In this document: in pieces, positions 62,683-64,000 of the stretch
Layout: each line of letters begins with the position of its first letter
How positions within the stretch are numbered: position 1 is the stretch's first letter
Assembly (NCBI GenBank): GCA_025357755.1
Contig: JANXOP010000168.1
Coordinates: 1-64,000, forward strand
DNA: 64,000 bases
Direction of reading: 5' to 3'
From: Kofleriaceae bacterium
GTDB lineage: Bacteria; Myxococcota_A; Polyangia; Haliangiales; Haliangiaceae
Position numbers and translations under genes: made by a program
The notes under the pieces: model-generated
What the model saw: only the letters and a program-made list of their open reading frames with translations
What the model was told of the DNA's origin: nothing
Database searches by the model: none

Positions 62683-63159
62683 ATGCGCATCGTGCCTCTA
62701 CTACTCCTGGCATTCGCGGCATGCGGACCTTCGAGCGCGGAGCTACGCACTGCCAAGACCACCGTGTACACGGTCGATGGCGGGCAACTCTTCTCGTTGG
62801 CGCAGCAGGCGGCGGGCGATGAACACTACAAGCTCGGTGCCGTCGATGACGGCCATCTCGTGTTCGAGACCGATCCGAAATTCTATTCGTCCGAAGGCGA
62901 CCTCCAATCACCCGGCGCGAACGACTTCACGCGCGTGGACAACCACAGCGTGAAGGTGTCATTCGTCGTCGAGCTCCAGGAGATCTCCGAGCGGCAGTTC
63001 GCGGTGCGCGTGACCCCACACACGTACCAGTACATCGCGGGCAGCCCGCAGATGCGGCCGCTCGAGCCGGCCGATCCGAACCTGCCGCCGTGGGTTCTCG
63101 GACGGGCGGACTCGCTCCAGCTCGCGATCTACGACCGGGCGAAGAACTTCTCGCGCTAG
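62683..63159 (+). CDS. Lipoprotein, first of a related pair
   Basis: 158 residues. Lipoprotein signal IVPLLLLAFAACGPSSAEL with Cys14 as acylation site. Mature part about 140 residues: AKTTVYTVDGGQLFSLAQQA, HLVFETDPKFYSSEGD, KVSFVVELQEISERQFAVRV, TYQYIAGSPQMRPLEP, LGRADSLQLAIYDRAKNFSR. The next gene has the same opening (AACGPSS-EL--AKT) and the same YIAGSP landmark, so they are tandem paralogues. Family not recognised; substrates of Lgt. Confidence 0.75.
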   Translation: MRIVPLLLLAFAACGPSSAELRTAKTTVYTVDGGQLFSLAQQAAGDEHYKLGAVDDGHLVFETDPKFYSSEGDLQSPGANDFTRVDNHSVKVSFVVELQEISERQFAVRVTPHTYQYIAGSPQMRPLEPADPNLPPWVLGRADSLQLAIYDRAKNFSR

Positions 63160-63217
63160 GGCCAAATAGCCCCTATCGGTGGCGCACCTCGGGGTCACGG
63201 TGATACGACTCGCGCCT

Positions 63218-63823
63218 ATGCGGAACCCGAACTTTCTCCTGCGTCTGGCGACGGTCGTCGCCGCGATCGCGATCGCCGCGTGCGGTCCGTCCTCGAAAGA
63301 GCTCTCCGGCGCGAAGACGGCGCACTACAAGGGCGACAAGCTCGTGATTTTCGGCGCGATCAAGGCGACGGTAGCGGAGAAGTATCACATCGCGAAATCT
63401 GACGAGAACGCGCTCGGCATGCAGACGATCGGTCGCTGGTTCACGCCCGAAGGCCTGGCCGCCGGCGAGCGTAACGACGACATGCGCGACGTTCCCGACA
63501 AGTCGATCCAGATCGCCCTGGTCGTGACGATGCAGCCGGACGGCGACGAGTACGTCGTCAACGTCAAGCCGCTGATGATCCGCTACATCGCAGGCAGCCC
63601 GAAGCCGGAGCCCCTCGCCGAGCACGATCCGAGCCTTCCGGGCTGGGCGTCGGGCAAGGTCGACGAGCTCGCGCTCGATATCCACACCGCGCTCGCGCAG
63701 TACGAGGTCAAGAGCCTCCCGGGCTCGGTCCCGCCGCCGGCCGGACCGACGCCGGCTCCGGCTTCGGGTTCGGCCGCAATGGCTCCGGCAGCTCCTGCGC
63801 CCGCGCCCGCGCCCGCGCAGTGA
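63218..63823 (+). CDS. Lipoprotein, second of a related pair
   Basis: 201 residues. Signal [20 protein letters not shown] with the lipobox IAAC. The core repeats the pattern of the first copy ([78 protein letters not shown]) and adds a Pro/Ala-rich C-terminal tail of about 35 residues ([15 protein letters not shown]). ATG 63218 is favoured because the signal starts there and TGA-TACGAC lies 8 bases before it. Its stop overlaps the following start (GTGA). Function unknown. Confidence 0.75.
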   Translation: MRNPNFLLRLATVVAAIAIAACGPSSKELSGAKTAHYKGDKLVIFGAIKATVAEKYHIAKSDENALGMQTIGRWFTPEGLAAGERNDDMRDVPDKSIQIALVVTMQPDGDEYVVNVKPLMIRYIAGSPKPEPLAEHDPSLPGWASGKVDELALDIHTALAQYEVKSLPGSVPPPAGPTPAPASGSAAMAPAAPAPAPAPAQ

Positions 63824-64000
63824 AGATCACCGAGCTCGTCGTCGATGCCGACGAGCTCGGCGGCACGGGCGGGTTCCTCGCGATCCGGCGGCTGCGCCTT
63901 CGCAATCGTCGCGAGGATGGCTCGCTCTCGCAGCCATACACGAACGACGCGATCGTTCGGCCGTACGGCCAAGATGCGGTCGTCGTCGCGATCTTCGCGC
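63820..64000 (+). CDS. Nudix-hydrolase-like protein, N-terminal part, cut by the window end
   Basis: 60 residues visible from GTG 63820: [58 protein letters not shown]. The [13 protein letters not shown]...D-x-V-RPYG-DAVVVA pattern resembles the N-terminal half of ADP-ribose pyrophosphatase-type Nudix enzymes; the Nudix box itself would lie beyond the window, so the call is provisional. Overlaps the lipoprotein stop by GTGA. Confidence 0.5.
   Translation, partial: MKITELVVDADELGGTGGFLAIRRLRLRNRREDGSLSQPYTNDAIVRPYGQDAVVVAIFA

Overview
High-GC (mostly G/C-ending codons), gene-dense bacterial DNA that reads as a myxobacterial (Myxococcota, Polyangia/Haliangium-like) chromosome. Support: a Pkn-type Ser/Thr kinase, a PilR/NtrC-type sigma-54 activator beside type IV pilins, DUF2330 proteins of which one ends in a MYXO-CTERM-like tail, a PP2C-cNMP phosphatase, and many tandem exported lipoproteins. 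No rRNA, tRNA, CRISPR array, intact transposase or prophage is visible. Gaps between genes are all below about 150 bp; many neighbours share ATGA/GTGA overlaps.

Layout. 1-5.7 kb: end of an unknown gene, an outer-membrane barrel, a small convergent gene, a lipoprotein and a MacB/LolCDE-type ABC pair. 5.9-8.7 kb: membrane Ser/Thr kinase with PEGA-like tail. 8.7-22.2 kb: the most distinctive region, with two tandem type IV pilins, a sigma-54 response regulator, five GT-C-fold membrane glycosyltransferase-like proteins (two TMTC-like, one DUF2723/TMEM260-like, one GT39-like, one AftB-like), a TPR-like protein and a methyltransferase. I read it as a candidate pilin/surface glycosylation locus. 22-25.5 kb: TIGR02996 protein, PilZ-DUF4388 protein, SPFH-SHOCT protein. 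25.7-30.3 kb: complete BMP-family ABC importer containing two copies of a 75-bp repeat, one in frame inside the ATPase gene. 30-40 kb: housekeeping (argS, valS, isochorismatase-like, CDF exporter), a receiver protein, and crotonyl-CoA carboxylase/reductase with its epimerase. 40-51 kb: YgiC-like ATP-grasp protein, PP2C-cNMP phosphatase, Dsb-like protein, lgt, hemerythrin with histone-like tail, trxB, HtrA protease, esterase, amino-acid permease. 51-64 kb: DUF2330 pair, pentaheme cytochrome-TPR lipoprotein, persulfide-dioxygenase/rhodanese fusion, a minus-strand operon with gcvT-gcvH, and two related lipoproteins.

Regulation. Many first genes have no Shine-Dalgarno; instead an extended -10 element (TGn-TAnnnT) lies 6-10 nt before the start codon, which suggests widespread leaderless or near-leaderless mRNAs. 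In two short divergent gaps two such elements lie back to back. The upstream pilin has a near-consensus -24/-12 sigma-54 promoter, also with a very short predicted leader, and the NtrC-type regulator encoded 6 kb away is the obvious candidate activator.
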